Shown: positions 1 through 10,539 of the stretch, piece after piece
Position numbering within the stretch: position 1 is the first letter of the stretch
How the letters are laid out: the number at the start of each line of letters is the position of its first letter
Translations under genes and position numbers: made by a program
The notes under the pieces: generated by a model
Database searches by the model: none
What the model was told of the DNA's origin: nothing
The model's input: the letters and a program-made list of their open reading frames with translations, nothing else
Assembly: GCA_036245525.1 (NCBI GenBank)
Contig: BTPG01000005.1
Location: 115,549,880 to 115,613,879, forward strand
Length of the DNA stretch: 64,000 nucleotides
Direction: 5' to 3'
Origin: Semisulcospira habei
Taxonomy: Eukaryota; Mollusca; Gastropoda; Semisulcospiridae

Positions 1-3000
1 CCCCGAACCCACCGAACCCCCCTCTCACAGTACCGAGGGCTCATGATCCAGGATCATGGCGTAAAGCTAGGAGGGTTAGCTCTCGTCGTCGTCCGAGCCC
101 CCCCCCCCCCCCCCCCCCCGCACCCCCGGAGTACTCAAAACATAGATAGACATAGAGGCTCCCGGCTGGGCACAACGGGTGTAAGAATGAACTGAAAGGG
201 GAAAATATGAGTGCGTGAAAGGTAATAAAAGAAGTAAGATTGAAGGAAGAATAGGAAGAGAGGTTCAAGGGGTCCCCCACCACCAATCATCCCCTATCAT
301 CGACCATGGCCAAGCACCCGCCCCCCTCCCTCACCCCCAACGGTATAAAAAAAAAACTGGTTCCCCCTCCCCGTCATGAACACGCTTCCCACCCCATCAC
401 AACCACCTCGCCCGGGCAGCCCAGCCGGAGCACTCAATAGAGAGCCCCTAGATAGTGGAAAGTCATCCCGAGTCAGGTCTCCCAGAACTGCCCGGTGACT
501 GCTCTCACGTCCCCACCCCCATAGCCTCCTGTACTCTATCCACTCCGGGAACGCCCGCCCCACCCCGTCGCCCCCTCAATAAAGGCCGGGGGTGCGGCGG
601 GGAGGGGAGAGGGAGAACCCATCACCTCCCACCCCTTCATCTCATGGCCCGAGCACACGCCCCCCACCCCACGGATAATAAAGAGTCATCTCACCCTCAT
701 ATCACCCCCCCCCCACCCTCTTTCCCCCCCCCCCTTTTTTTTTTTCCCCCGACCGGGTGGCTCCTGCGACCTTCCCAGGCCTCGAGAGCCGCGGAGTGCC
801 CCCCCCCCCCCCCCCCCCCCCGCCCATGGCCGGGGAAATCATGGCCCATAAACTAGTAACCCTACCCGGAGGGGGCAGGGACCCGGGGAACTCCGCGGAG
901 CCCGCACCGAGGCTGGCAATACCACGGCGGGCCGGGTTCGGGAGCCGGCGGCGCGCCACGAGGAGTCCCGGCCCCACACTGGGCCCTCCGGGACTAACCT
1001 GGGACAGGCCCGGGGAGGAATGTAGGGGGAGAAATTAGAGAGCAGGCAAATCCGGGCGGCTGGAGTCCAGCCTGAACGGAGGAGGGACAAACACTTAATT
1101 AACTTAAGCCCGACCAAAGGAGGATTAGCATTCATCGTCAATGCACTCCTTATAAACATAGATAATAGGTGGTGCCCTATGCGCAGAATAACACCCTCCC
1201 AGAGTCGCGCGGTGGCGGACCCCCCCCCCCCCCCCACACCGGCCCCTCCCCACTTATTCTCAAACTATCCACTCGCGAAGTGTTGCCGTGGGCCCGACAG
1301 GGCCGAACAGCAGACACAGGTCACCCTCATTGCCACTCCACCTCATGGTCCCGCACCCGCCCTACCTCCCCACGGTTAATAAAAAGATAGCATATCATCC
1401 TCACCATCACCAATCACCCGGTCCCTGGCCGCCCCCTCCCTCCCGCCACGGGTGGGTCCCCCGGTCCGGCGGAGGCCACCGCCGGGCTTGGTGGATCCAT
1501 TAGGGCGCCGGGGGGGGGGGGGTGCCCGGGAACCACCCATCACATCATCCTTTCTTTGTGTGTGTGTGTGTTGTTGTTGTTTTTTCTGTACACGTTACTT
1601 TCCTTTATTTTTCCGCCCCCGGTACGTTAAGATAGCCCCCCCCTTCCCCCCCCCCCCCCAGGAGTTCGAGGGAATGCCCCATAGGTCTCTACCGGGAGGC
1701 TTTTTGACCACCTGCCCCCCCTCCTAGCAGAGAGAGGGTCCCGGGGGCCGGCGGCGGGCATCTAGGCCCCCACCCCACCCCCAGCGAGCTCCTCGGTTGG
1801 GCGCGCCCGGGGGCTGGCGGCCGGCCCCGGGGTCCATCTTTTCCGTATAGGGCCGTAGAGGAGGACACTCCTGGAAGGTCCACTCTGCGGGATAGGGGGG
1901 GGGGGGGGTGTGACAACCTAGGGGGCGAGGTACCCTAGATGGCACTCCGACACAGCGCGACTCCCCGCTCGCCTGCGTACGGTCACCACCCATCAAAATA
2001 AATAGGGACCCCAGGGAGGTTTAGCATCTCACTTTAGAAGGCCTCATAAACCCTGACCCTACAACATGGTCCACCACCACCAAACACACAATACACCTGC
2101 TCAACGAGCACCCCCTAGTTAAGTACATATAACCAATCATAGAAAAAGAACCCAACCCCCCTCCCACAGCACGGAAGGCTCATGATCCTCGATCATGGCG
2201 ATGAGTTCGGGGGCTAGCTCTCGTCGTCGTCCGAGCACCCCCGGTCGGGCACGAAGGGTGCCTGAATGATCTGGAAGAGGAAGAAGAATGAGCGTATGCA
2301 AGGGAAATAAAAGAAGGAAGACTGAAAGAACGCAAGACTGAGTGACTGAAGGGGTCCCCCCACCACCAATCATCCCCCTCCATCAACCATGGCCCAAGCA
2401 CCCGCCCCCTCCCCCCTCGAGCCCCCCGAGGTAATAAAGATTGCACCCCACCCCACCACACCCTCATCCTCCCCACCCCCATCACAACCACCCCGCCTGG
2501 ATTGCCCGACCGGGGCACTCAAAAAGATAGCAGACAGTGGCAAGCCCCCCCCCCCCCCCAACCCCCCGAAGCCAGGTCTCCCAGAAATGCCCAGTACCTG
2601 CTCTCACGACCCCACCCCATAGCCTCTGGTATCTATCCACTCCGGGGACGCCCGCCTCGCCCCGTCGCCCTCCCAATAAAAAGGCCGGGGGGGGGGGGGC
2701 GGTGGGAGGGGGGAGAGGGTGAATCCATCATCTCCTACCCTCTCATGGTCCGAAGCACCCGCCCCCACCCCCCACCCCCCAGATAATAAAGAGTCACCTC
2801 ATCCATACATCCCCCCCCCCACCCCCCACCCCACCCCCTTTTTTTTTTTCTTCTCCGTCGCCCACCTATCCCAACCCTACCCGGCGGAAACAGGACCGCG
2901 AGGAGCTCTGCGGTAGCCGTGCAGTGGGCAGCCACCAGTCAGGCGGGCCGTGCCCGGAAACCGCGGAGCGCCTTGAGGGGCTCCAGTCCTCCGCCGGGCC

Positions 3001-3899
3001 ACCCGGGGCCGACCAGACAGGTCCCGGGAAGGAACACAGGGGGGGGGGGGGGAGCCACAGTGAGCGGGTAAATCCGGGCGGCTGGAGTCCAGCCTGGATG
3101 AAGAGGGGCCAACCACTTAAATAAACTAGGTCCAACCAGAGGAGGTTTAGCATCCATCGTCAATGCACTCCTTATAAACATAGATAATGGGCGAAGACCT
3201 ATTCGCAGGATAACACCCTCCTAGAGTCACGCGGTGGCGGATTCCTCACACTATCCACTCGCGAAGTGTTGCCGTGGGCCCGTCAGGGCCGAACAGCAAA
3301 CACAGGTCACCCTCATCACCATCCCACCTCATCTCATGGTCCCACACCCGCCCCACCTCCCCAAGGTTAATAAAAGAAACATCATCATCCTCATCACCAC
3401 CAATCACCCGGTCCCGGACCGCCCCCTCTTCCCTCCCCCCCCCCCCCCCGAACCACCCATCACAACATCCTTTTTATTTTATTTTTTTTAGTTTTTTGTC
3501 TTTTCACTTTACTTTCCTTTATTTTTCCGCCTCCCGGTATGTTAAGATAGCCCTCCCAGGAGTTTGAGGGAATGCCCCATAGGTTTTTACCGGGAGGCTT
3601 TTTGACCAATCACCCCCCTCCTAGCGGGGAGGAGATCTCCGGGGCCGACGGTGGGCGCCTGAGGCCCCCCCCCCCCTTCCCCACCGAAACTCTTGGCATT
3701 GTTATCCGCCGGCCCCGCGGTCCGCCTTCCCCGTATTGGGACGTAGAGGAGGACACTCCTGGAAGGTCCACTCTGCGGGATAGGGGGGTTAGCCAACCCA
3801 GGGGGGCGAGGTACCCTAGATGGCACTCCGACACCGTGTGACTCCCCGCTCGCCTGTGTACGGTCGCCACCCATCAAATAAATAGGGCTCCCAGGGAGG

Positions 3900-4347
3900 T
3901 TTAGCATCCTTCGTCCATGCACTCCCTGGGCAATGGAGGGTACAACACCCCCCTCCAGAGAAAAACACGAACACATATAGGGGGGTTAGTAAAAATCACC
4001 CCCCCCCCCCCTGAAACAAAGAGGGTAATAGCAGGCGGGGCCAAAAAAGAACCGGGCCTTGGACTGTGACTAACAAAGGAGAGAGAAGGAAGGCAACACC
4101 ACCGACCAAGCAAGACCGGGACCCGGGCACCCACGGGAACACGGGCTCTCCCCAACGACCCAACCGCCTAAGGCGCGGACAGCCATGATGAAGGATGAAA
4201 CAAAGTGATGCGCGTACATCAGCGACAGACAGACAAAATAGACCCCCTCCCCTCCATCCCCCGCCCCACCCCCCCACCCCCCCCCCCCTGGACGAAATCA
4301 GCGATAGCTGGAAGTCCTGATCCTTTAAAAATAGCATAGCATAGCAT
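3900..4347 (+). mobile_element. LINE 3'-end copy (Z unit 1)
   Basis: The end contains ACGAAATCAGCGATAGCTGG followed by AAGTCC, TTTAAAA and a (TAGCA)n tail at 4330-4347. The stretch 4073-4240 matches 6780-6925 of the RNase H LINE, including the segments encoding its last residues. C runs replace part of the body. It is non-coding in its present form. Confidence 0.75.
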
Positions 4348-4797
4348 AGGTTTAGCATCTCCCTGGGCAATGGAGCAATGGAGGGTACAACACCCCCCTC
4401 CAGAAAATTCAGACACAGTAAAAATCAACCCCCCTCAAGCAGTAAGGGTAGTAGGGTGCGGGCCAAATAAACCGGGCCTTGGACTGTGACCCCAAAGGAG
4501 GAAACAGTAGTCTGACACCACCAAAGAACAAAAAAGGGAACAGCTCTCTCTCCCCACCCCCCAAAAAAAACAAAAAAAAACAAACAAACAAAAAAACGAC
4601 CCAGCCTCCCAAGGCGCGGACGGACATGACGAGAAGTTGATCAAAAGCGATACGCGGGCATCACTGAGCGACAAACAGTCAGAACATAGCTCAGCCCCCC
4701 CCCCCCCGCCCCCCCCAACCAACCCCCGGCCCACCCCTCCTGGACGAAATCAGCGAGAGCTGGAAGTCCGTGTCCTTTAAAAATAGCAATAGCACAA
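4348..4797 (+). mobile_element. LINE 3'-end copy (Z unit 2)
   Basis: This is a second diverged copy of the preceding unit. It has the same CCCTGGGCAATGGAG start and a GGACGAAATCAGCGAGAGCT end at 4741-4760, followed by TTTAAAAATAGCAATAGCA. It differs by A-rich and poly-A-like insertions near 4565-4595. It lies head-to-tail with the previous copy at a TTTAGCATC junction. Confidence 0.72.
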
Positions 4798-4854
4798 CCC
4801 GCCTTGTGCACTGCCGCTTTTGCGGAGGAGACTCGCAGCACAGCGTGTTCATCT

Positions 4855-4992
4855 GTCCACACTGGTTGTCTCCCTCGATTCGGTAACACTGGTCTGTCTC
4901 CCTCGTTTTTTGAATCGAAGGAGAAAACAACCCAATGCGCAAAACTGAGGCCATCGGGCCGACGTCGGCCGCCGTTGACCCCTGCATTGGGA
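4855..4992. mobile_element. Fragments of palindromic families G and F
   Basis: 4855-4890 holds half of the G palindrome (CCACACTGGTTGTCTCCCTC), followed by a broken second arm. 4931-4992 is a degraded F palindrome with AATGCGCAAAA, GGCCATCGGGCCGACGTCGG and a terminal CATTGGG. Better copies of both lie elsewhere in the window (G at 24475, F at 30917). No coding content. Confidence 0.6.
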
Positions 4993-5127
4993 AGTGTGTG
5001 TGTACATAATGACAAAAAAACATGTTGACACTACAGTTAGAGAGCATGGACGACACTTCGGGAACTCATTAATTAGTTGATCCCGGCAGATCCTGCGGTT
5101 TAAAAATCATCTTCCAGTGAGAGACTG

Positions 5128-5192
5128 AGACCGGAGGCACTGATTCTCATGGGCCCATACAGCTGCAGGTGCTTATGAGAATCCACGCCCCT
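5128..5192. mobile_element. Decayed core-1 hairpin
   Basis: Imperfect palindrome with GATTCTCATGGGCCC and GCTTATGAGAATCCACGCC arms around CAGCTGCAGG. It is recognisable as a diverged copy of the core-1 family by the CTCATGRG arms. No terminal TTAA was identified. Confidence 0.5.
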
Positions 5193-5419
5193 TGAATGAC
5201 ACTGAAGACTTCTCGACTGAATTTACCGTTTGAGTTTATGCTGCATGGTAAGACTTTATGACCAGACTGCCGCGGTAATTATAGCCTGTCACATACAGAC
5301 CTGATTAATTAACAGCCATATAAACAGATGGCGTAGTTTTGTCACAAGGATCTTGGCAATGTTCCGAACGGACGACACATTTACTCCTTTAGTCGATCTT
5401 AGTCAGACGCCTGCATCTG

Positions 5420-5480
5420 CAAGAGGCACATGTTCTCATGAGCCCCTGCAGGTGCAGGGGCTCATGAGAATGTGCCTCTT
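5420..5480. mobile_element. Core-1 hairpin, GTTCTC variant
   Basis: Near-perfect 61-bp palindrome. CAAGAGGCACATGTTCTCAT pairs with ATGAGAATGTGCCTCTT around CCTGCAGGTGCAGG. Compensating changes on both arms relative to the main core (GTTCTC/GAGAAT for ATCCTC/GAGGAT) show the two arms have been kept complementary. Confidence 0.75.
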
Positions 5481-5595
5481 ACTTGACAAGATAAGCCCCG
5501 ATTTACATCTCAGTTTTGCAGAGGCGGGAGATTAGGCTGATCATAGCGTACAACTAGACTGCATTGTATAGCCGGCATGCTGTGCCTATTTTAGC

Positions 5596-7026
5596 TCATA
5601 ATAAAGGAAAGAGCGGCTAACCTATATTATAAAACAGTATGTATGCCAGAAGACCACCCGGCCAAATTCACTCTCACCACAGACCACAAAACCAGAGGCA
5701 AACGCAACCAAACACCACAAATAAAAACCGTAGTCCAGGAAATCGAAGCGTTAAGCCTCTATAAACCTAAAACTACCAAGCAGAACACCGATCATACAAA
5801 TAAAGGCGCCACCATGGAGACTCCCACAAATAGAAGTAGATCTGGACCTAACTAAGTATCAGAAAACAGTAGACGGGCCCAAAATGAAAATGGAGTTTGA
5901 CATTAAAAAAAACCACTACATACAAAAACTACGCACTCATCTATACAGACGGGTCCCATGACCCAACCACCCACGCAACCGGACTAGGTATCCACGTCCC
6001 CAACAAATCGGACCGGGCCATAAAGCTACCAGATCACTCAGCGGTCTTCACAGCTGAACTCACGGCCATCATAGGAGCTTATAAGGCAATAAAGAGTGAC
6101 CTACAGAAAAACAAACACATACTCATAGTGACGGACTCGCTGTCAGCAATCCAAGCGATCCAAAACCTAGACTCATTCAGAGAAGACCTAAGTATACCTG
6201 ATTAGAGTACAAGCAGCAGAACTCGCGCAGATCACGGTAAAACGATCAAAATCATGTGGGTCCCCTCCCACGTGGGGATCCCAGGCAATGAAAGTGCAGA
6301 CAGAGTAGCGAAGAAAGGCCTCGATCAAGAATCGACCTTCTTCAACCTACCACTGTCAGCTAACGAGAGGTCCAATGCACTCAGACCCGCCTTTCAAAAA
6401 CTATGGGTAAAAGAATTCCACCAGACCAAAAGAGGGAGACGGGAAAATCTCACAAGGGTACTTAACAACATACCCACCCTTCTTCAAGGCAAGAGGAAAG
6501 ACCAATCACGGCTAACAAGAGTCCGATTGGGGGGCGAAAGATACCTAGTCTACCCGAACCAAATAGTATGCACATGCGGCCACATACTCACTACGGAGCA
6601 CGTACTATTAGACTGCCAAAATATAGAAGAAACCAGAGCCACAATAGCAGAAAGACTGAACACGCCCCTCACGTTAGAAGGCCTCATAAACCCTGACCCT
6701 ACAACATGGTCCACCAAACTCACAATACACCTGCTCAACGAGCACCCCCTAGTTAAGTACATAATTATAAACAAACAAGGAAGGAGAGAGAAGGCAGACA
6801 ACACCACCGACCCAGCGAGACCGGGACCCGGACACCCACGACCAACGACCCAACCGCCCAAGGCGCGGACAGGCATGATGAAGGATAGAATAAAGCGATG
6901 CGCGTACATCAGCAACAGTCAAAATAAACCCCCTCCCCCCCCCCCCCCCATCCCCCGCCCCACCCCCCCTGGACGAAATCAGCGAAAGCTGGAAGTCCCG
7001 ATCCCTTTCTAAAATAGCATAGCATA
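5596..7026 (+). mobile_element. 5'-truncated RNase H-bearing non-LTR retrotransposon with 12-bp TSD
   Basis: The direct repeat GCCTATTTTAGC lies at 5584-5595 and 7027-7038 and brackets the element exactly. The body carries an RNase H domain and a C-terminal Cys/His motif on the plus strand. It then has a C-rich 3' UTR (6928-6968), the conserved GGACGAAATCAGCGAAAGCT end, and a (TAGCA)n tail rather than poly-A. RNase H downstream of RT is characteristic of I/Jockey-related LINE clades. The endonuclease and RT domains are missing, so it is a dead-on-arrival 5' truncation. Confidence 0.88.
5643..7012 (+). pseudogene. LINE ORF2 C-terminus: RNase H domain plus Cys/His motif, interrupted
   Basis: 5897-6205 encodes the first part of RNase H, with the metal-binding YTDGS, the Glu in TAELTAI and the Asp in VTDSLSA. 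An in-frame TAG at 6203-6205 and poor sequence up to 6253 interrupt it. From 6254 the same frame gives MWVPSHVGIPGNESADRVAK, the RNase H C-terminal signature. A CxC...H...C motif (CTCGHILTTEHVLLDC) follows near 6567-6615. Upstream, 5643-5855 encodes the linker after RT but leaves frame near 5810. The tail to 7012 is proline-rich read-through of the C-rich 3' UTR. It is retrotransposon RNase H, not cellular RNase H. Confidence 0.88.
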
Positions 7027-7078
7027 GCCTATTTTAGCACGCGAACATTGCAAAAACAACCGACTCCTCAATGTGACA

Positions 7079-7132
7079 TCAAGTTCACAGATTCAATATA
7101 ATAATATAGCTCTTTTGAATCTGTGAACTTGA
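7079..7132. repeat. Hairpin, 18-bp perfect arms
   Basis: TCAAGTTCACAGATTCAA at 7079-7096 is the exact reverse complement of 7115-7132, with an 18-bp AT-rich loop. It is a single copy in the window and is not assigned to a family. Confidence 0.7.
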
Positions 7133-7420
7133 CAAACAGACAACAACTTTGGCAAATTTCTGCCGGCACTGCTAGGAAAAAACAAACCAAAAAAAACAAA
7201 CACCCCCAAAACCCCTGAAACATTGATATAGACCATGTCGCTCTTTCTCGTCAAGAAAGGAATTCACAGACACCGACACAAAGACTGTATTGACAAGAAA
7301 TAATTATATCGACAAAAGAATGATGTATGTCGACCAAAACACCATGGCCTGAATGCAGGTCAAGAGTTTCTGTTTTAGTACACTGCAGTCGCTATAAATA
7401 AGTTCTGTGGGCTCACAGCC

Positions 7421-7490
7421 AGACACTTGGGAGGCGGGGGTGGGGGGGGGGGTGGGGGTGGGGGGGTTGGGGGGGGGGGAGGTGGCAGGG
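7421..7490 (+). repeat. G-rich low-complexity tract
   Basis: About 70 bases of almost pure G with scattered T, A and C. Many runs of four or more G give strong G-quadruplex potential on the plus strand. 7133-7420 and 7491-7717 hold no feature I can name. Confidence 0.7.
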
Positions 7491-7717
7491 CAGTCGACTT
7501 AATAATATGTAAGTCACGACAGGCACTGACTTATTTCACTTTTACAGCGATGCCCGGCGACTGATTGTGCGCCGATTTCAGTCTAGACTGCGGCTGAAAC
7601 CGGACTTGACTACGAATGTTAACCGCAGTCAAACGACTGACACTGTCCTAACCTAGATACTGATCCTGCCACACAATTTATTCCGTGAATAAAATGTAAT
7701 TGTGAAAAACAACTTCT

Positions 7718-8256
7718 TTAAACCCATATAATCCCACGGCCGCATTTCGGTCCCAACTTTTCGAGGTGTCACCTAACATAACCCATTAAGCACTGACGCA
7801 TTGCAGCAGGAGACAGATCGACCATGATAATTCAAGGGTGGTGCCAGATTAGCTTGACACCTAATGGCGCAAAGCTATAGGGCTCGGGAAGTTCCCCGTG
7901 TTGCTTAGCAGCGTCGGCGCATCAGCCGCCATCTTATGAGGATACCATAGTCATGAGATAGTAGCGAAATATTTTTCAACACGTTTTTCTTCATGTTTCT
8001 TCCTCTTTAGAAACAAACAAAAACAGATTCTGGTGAGCGGTTTCGTACAGTGATGGCAAGACTTGCTGTTATTGCTTATAGCCTAACAGGACTTTCCTGA
8101 TATTACAAAAAGGCGCTTAGTCCGGCCGTATCCTCACAAGATGGCCGCCACGACTGGCGTGATGACATCAGCTTCCCAAGCCCTATTCTGGCACCATCCT
8201 TGAATTATCATGGTCGATCTATCTCTGCGGCAGTGGGTCGGGGCTAAATGGATTAA
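7718..8256. mobile_element. Core-2 MITE (family A), chimeric and interrupted
   Basis: 7718-7777 reads as the reversed right end of family A (CCACGGCCGCATTTC, then GAGGTGTCACCTAAC). It runs directly into a forward left end (AACCCATTAAGCACTGACGC). The core-2 arms CATGATAATTCAAGGGTGGT and CCATCCTTGAATTATCATGG are split by the insertion at 7879-8184. The element ends GGGGCTAAATGGATTAA. Both ends being derived from terminal segments suggests a recombinant copy. Confidence 0.7.
7879..8184. mobile_element. 306-bp terminal-inverted-repeat element inserted in a MITE core
   Basis: It starts AGGGCTCGGGAAG and ends CTTCCCAAGCCCT. Further matching inner arms GCCGCCATCTTATGAGGATA and ATCCTCACAAGATGGCCGCC make a long imperfect TIR of about 60 bp. 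A 2-bp AT (or TAT) duplication flanks it. The host palindrome resumes exactly at ATTCTGGCACC. It is non-coding and its superfamily is uncertain. The short AT/TA duplication would be compatible with a Tc1/mariner-type element. Confidence 0.65.
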
Positions 8257-8409
8257 TTTAACTTGAACTCCAAGTCCCTATTGCCATAAAGCCGGAAGTA
8301 CATTTTAAGTAGCACCATCACTGAAATCATACCAGGTACAGCCAGCACGATGATTTTTAACTGTGACATGCCACGTGCGGCCTCTGATGATGATGATGAT
8401 GAGACGCAA

Positions 8410-8465
8410 CCCAGTGCGCAAAAGGCCATCGGGCCGTCGTCGGTCCCGTTGGCCCGCGCACAAAC
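8410..8465. mobile_element. Family F hairpin fragment
   Basis: CCAGTGCGCAAAAGGCCATC is followed by GGGCCGTCGTCGG and GGCCCGCGCAC. This matches one arm of the complete F palindrome at 30917-30998. Confidence 0.55.
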
Positions 8466-8556
8466 TGCAGATAGGCTTATTTCAAGTTTCCACTAAGAGG
8501 CACTCTATCACAGTCATATCTTGGTGGACATCAGAGCTGTTACTATATCTTTTTTG

Positions 8557-8577
8557 TAGGGGGGGGGGGGGGGGGGG
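8557..8577 (+). repeat. Poly-G run
   Basis: About 20 consecutive G at the end of an AT-rich stretch. Run length is unreliable in sequence data. Confidence 0.7.
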
Positions 8578-9021
8578 CTGTCCAAAATTTTGCCGCCGCT
8601 GTGAGAACTTAAAACGTCGACTTCTGTACAAATAGAACATGCTCATCAATCGCCTGTGCTGTTTACCCGCACACTGTAGCCTACCCTGTACAAGCACTGC
8701 CTAACCTTGACCCCTTGGTGTACTCCTAAAAAAAGTCCCGTTATACCCCTCCTAGCCACCCTACCCACGCCACTCTATCCGCAACACACTTCATTTATCC
8801 ATCCGGCTGGGGCGTACTTGGACTGCGGCCAGTTTCTATCTGGCTGTAAGATGCGTGGATTCCCATATGCTCTTGCCTTTGCAGGTGTTTATGAGGATCT
8901 ATGCGCCCCTTCCAGACTGAAGTGATTTATTACAACATCCCCCTCCCACCCGCCCCCCCCCCCCCCCCTTCATTCCGGCTGCAGCCAGTCATAGTTGTAA
9001 CTGAATTGCGGTAAAATGTCT

Positions 9022-9092
9022 ATCTGCAAGTGGCATAGCTCCTCATGCGCCCCTGCAATTGCAGAGGCTCATGAGGATCCATGCCGCTTGCA
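9022..9092. mobile_element. Core-1 hairpin, diverged
   Basis: TGCAAGTGGCATAGCTCCTC pairs with GAGGATCCATGCCGCTTGCA around CCCCTGCAATTGCAG. A more decayed relative may lie at 8855-8915. The flanks contain no clear TTAA ends. Confidence 0.65.
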
Positions 9093-9337
9093 GAAGAAGC
9101 ATAACCTCTTTCCTTCCTCAAAAGAAGGTGGTAACTGAAGTTTTAGTTGACTGTCCCCGCCTTTTGAAACTCAGTCGCTGGCCCAGCGGAACCGTTCTTG
9201 CAGGGCTCAAAGCCGCTGACTGACATTTGCATGGATGAAAAAAATGAAAAAAAAGTTGAATGGTGGTGGACAATTTTACTGTGAATAACATTAGGAGGAA
9301 AATGAACGAGCACTGTCATGGTCATGAGTGTCAGGGC

Positions 9338-9340
9338 GGT

Positions 9341-9411
<71 letters not shown>

Positions 9412-9508
9412 TGTGAGCCTGAGACAGAGAGAGAGAGAGCGAGAGCCGAGAGAGAGAGAGAGAGAGCATGGCACGGTCATGATGAGTGCGTGCCGGCGGC
9501 CCTGCTGT

Positions 9509-9543
<35 letters not shown>

Positions 9544-9580
9544 CATGCATGGCTGTGCGTGTGTGCATGCGTGCGTGTGC
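9338..9580. repeat. Compound microsatellite (GT)n-(GA)n-(GT)n
   Basis: (GT)n at about 9340-9410, (GA)n at about 9425-9467, then (GT)n at about 9511-9540 with GCAT interruptions. Open frames here are repeat artefacts. 9600-9950 holds no supported feature. Confidence 0.9.
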
Positions 9581-9952
9581 CGCTATCACTCATAAACACC
9601 GTGTCAGCACGGTACTCTAGGACTTTGAGCTTGAGTGTGGTCAACACACATCCCACTTAAAAAACATTCAGTCGATAATGGTCACGTGCGGCCGGGCTGC
9701 CTGACTCGACTGAGTAGATAAATCAACAACTGTCTGTGATGTCCAGGACATCTCTAAACTCCGCACCGTGGCAAAAGTTTATCATACATTTTAAAGCCTT
9801 CATTATTGTTCGTCATGACAGGTCCATCAGCGATTTCTGTTTAGTCTTAGACCTCAGTCAGGTGTGACGGTCCACACTGAGTTTGTTTTTCCATTCTGTT
9901 TCGATGACACTGCTGTTCAGTTCAGAGCTCAGTTAAATCAAAGACTGACATA

Positions 9953-10000
9953 GTAACTCATTCGAGACGAACGGCATGCCGCTCGTCTCGAATGAGTTAA
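9953..10000. mobile_element. Family C mini-palindrome
   Basis: TAACTCATTCGAGACG pairs with CGTCTCGAATGAGTTA around AACGGCATGCCG. It ends in TTAA. At 48 bp it is one of the smallest elements in the window. It shares its ends with 39646-39705 and 63360-63445. Confidence 0.75.
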
Positions 10001-10029
10001 CATTCGAAATCGATATCACATCTATAACA

Positions 10030-10086
10030 CGGGTGGTAGGAAACAGCACAAAGTGCAGGCTATTTCCTACCACCCGTTGCATAGAG
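10030..10086. repeat. Short inverted repeat
   Basis: CGGGTGGTAGGAAA at 10030-10043 is the exact complement of TTTCCTACCACCCG at 10073-10086, with a 29-bp loop. A (GTT)n run follows at 10178-10207. The rest up to 10516 is unassigned. Confidence 0.6.
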
Positions 10087-10539
10087 GTGATTGATTTCGT
10101 AACCGATCATCTCAGGCATGCCTGTGCCGGGTTCAAAGTGTTACATTTTAGTTGTGGAAACAATTCGACAGTAAAATCGTTTGTTGTTGTTGTTGTTGTT
10201 GTTGTTGGATTGTTTGTTTGTTGCAAGGAGACAAGTCATGGCCGACTATTGATAAAATAAGGGTATGTGGTGTCAAGGTCCAACTGAAATCACAGAAGAG
10301 CACATATTTCGAAAAATCAACAACACGAGACCTCAGTCGTCACGCAGTCCGGATGACGAATAGTCAGACTTCATAAGACGCATACACTGATTGATTCCAG
10401 AAATCGGTGCCTTTGCACCGCCAGTTTGCAACCCAGCACCGTCCTATCTTTGGTCTTTACGCGCATAGTGCCCACACGGTACCAGACGCTGGCCAAATCA
10501 GTCGTGATATGCTTATTAACCCTTATCATTCGGAATACA

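Larger units (their letters stand above)
1..4797. repeat. Tandem array of C-rich units (X-Y-X-Y-Z-Z) derived from LINE 3' sequence
   Basis: Direct repeats are visible by eye. Positions 1-1120 (X) match about 2150-3140, and 1125-2015 (Y) match 3145-3895. Two Z units, 3900-4345 and 4348-4797, match each other and the 3' end of the LINE at 6740-7026. Unit junctions repeatedly read GGTTTAGCATC (near 1127, 2016, 3147, 3898, 4348). A piece at 2037-2137 matches LINE coding sequence at 6677-6763. Long C runs and TTTT/AATAAA-like islands fill the units. No intact coding region was recognised. The order suggests head-to-tail LINE insertions plus a segmental duplication of about 2 kb. Confidence 0.75.

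Noticed and set aside
455..1727. Proline-rich and glycine-rich open frames
   Set aside because: They come from C or G runs in a repeat array, lack domains and are open on both strands. Those at 2180-3976, 37422-37815 and 56387-57155 were rejected likewise.
6254..7012. Host RNase H or zinc-finger gene
   Set aside because: WVPSHVGIPGNESAD followed by a CxC-H-C motif is the LINE ORF2 C-terminus. It lies in a 5'-truncated insertion with TSDs and contains an in-frame stop.
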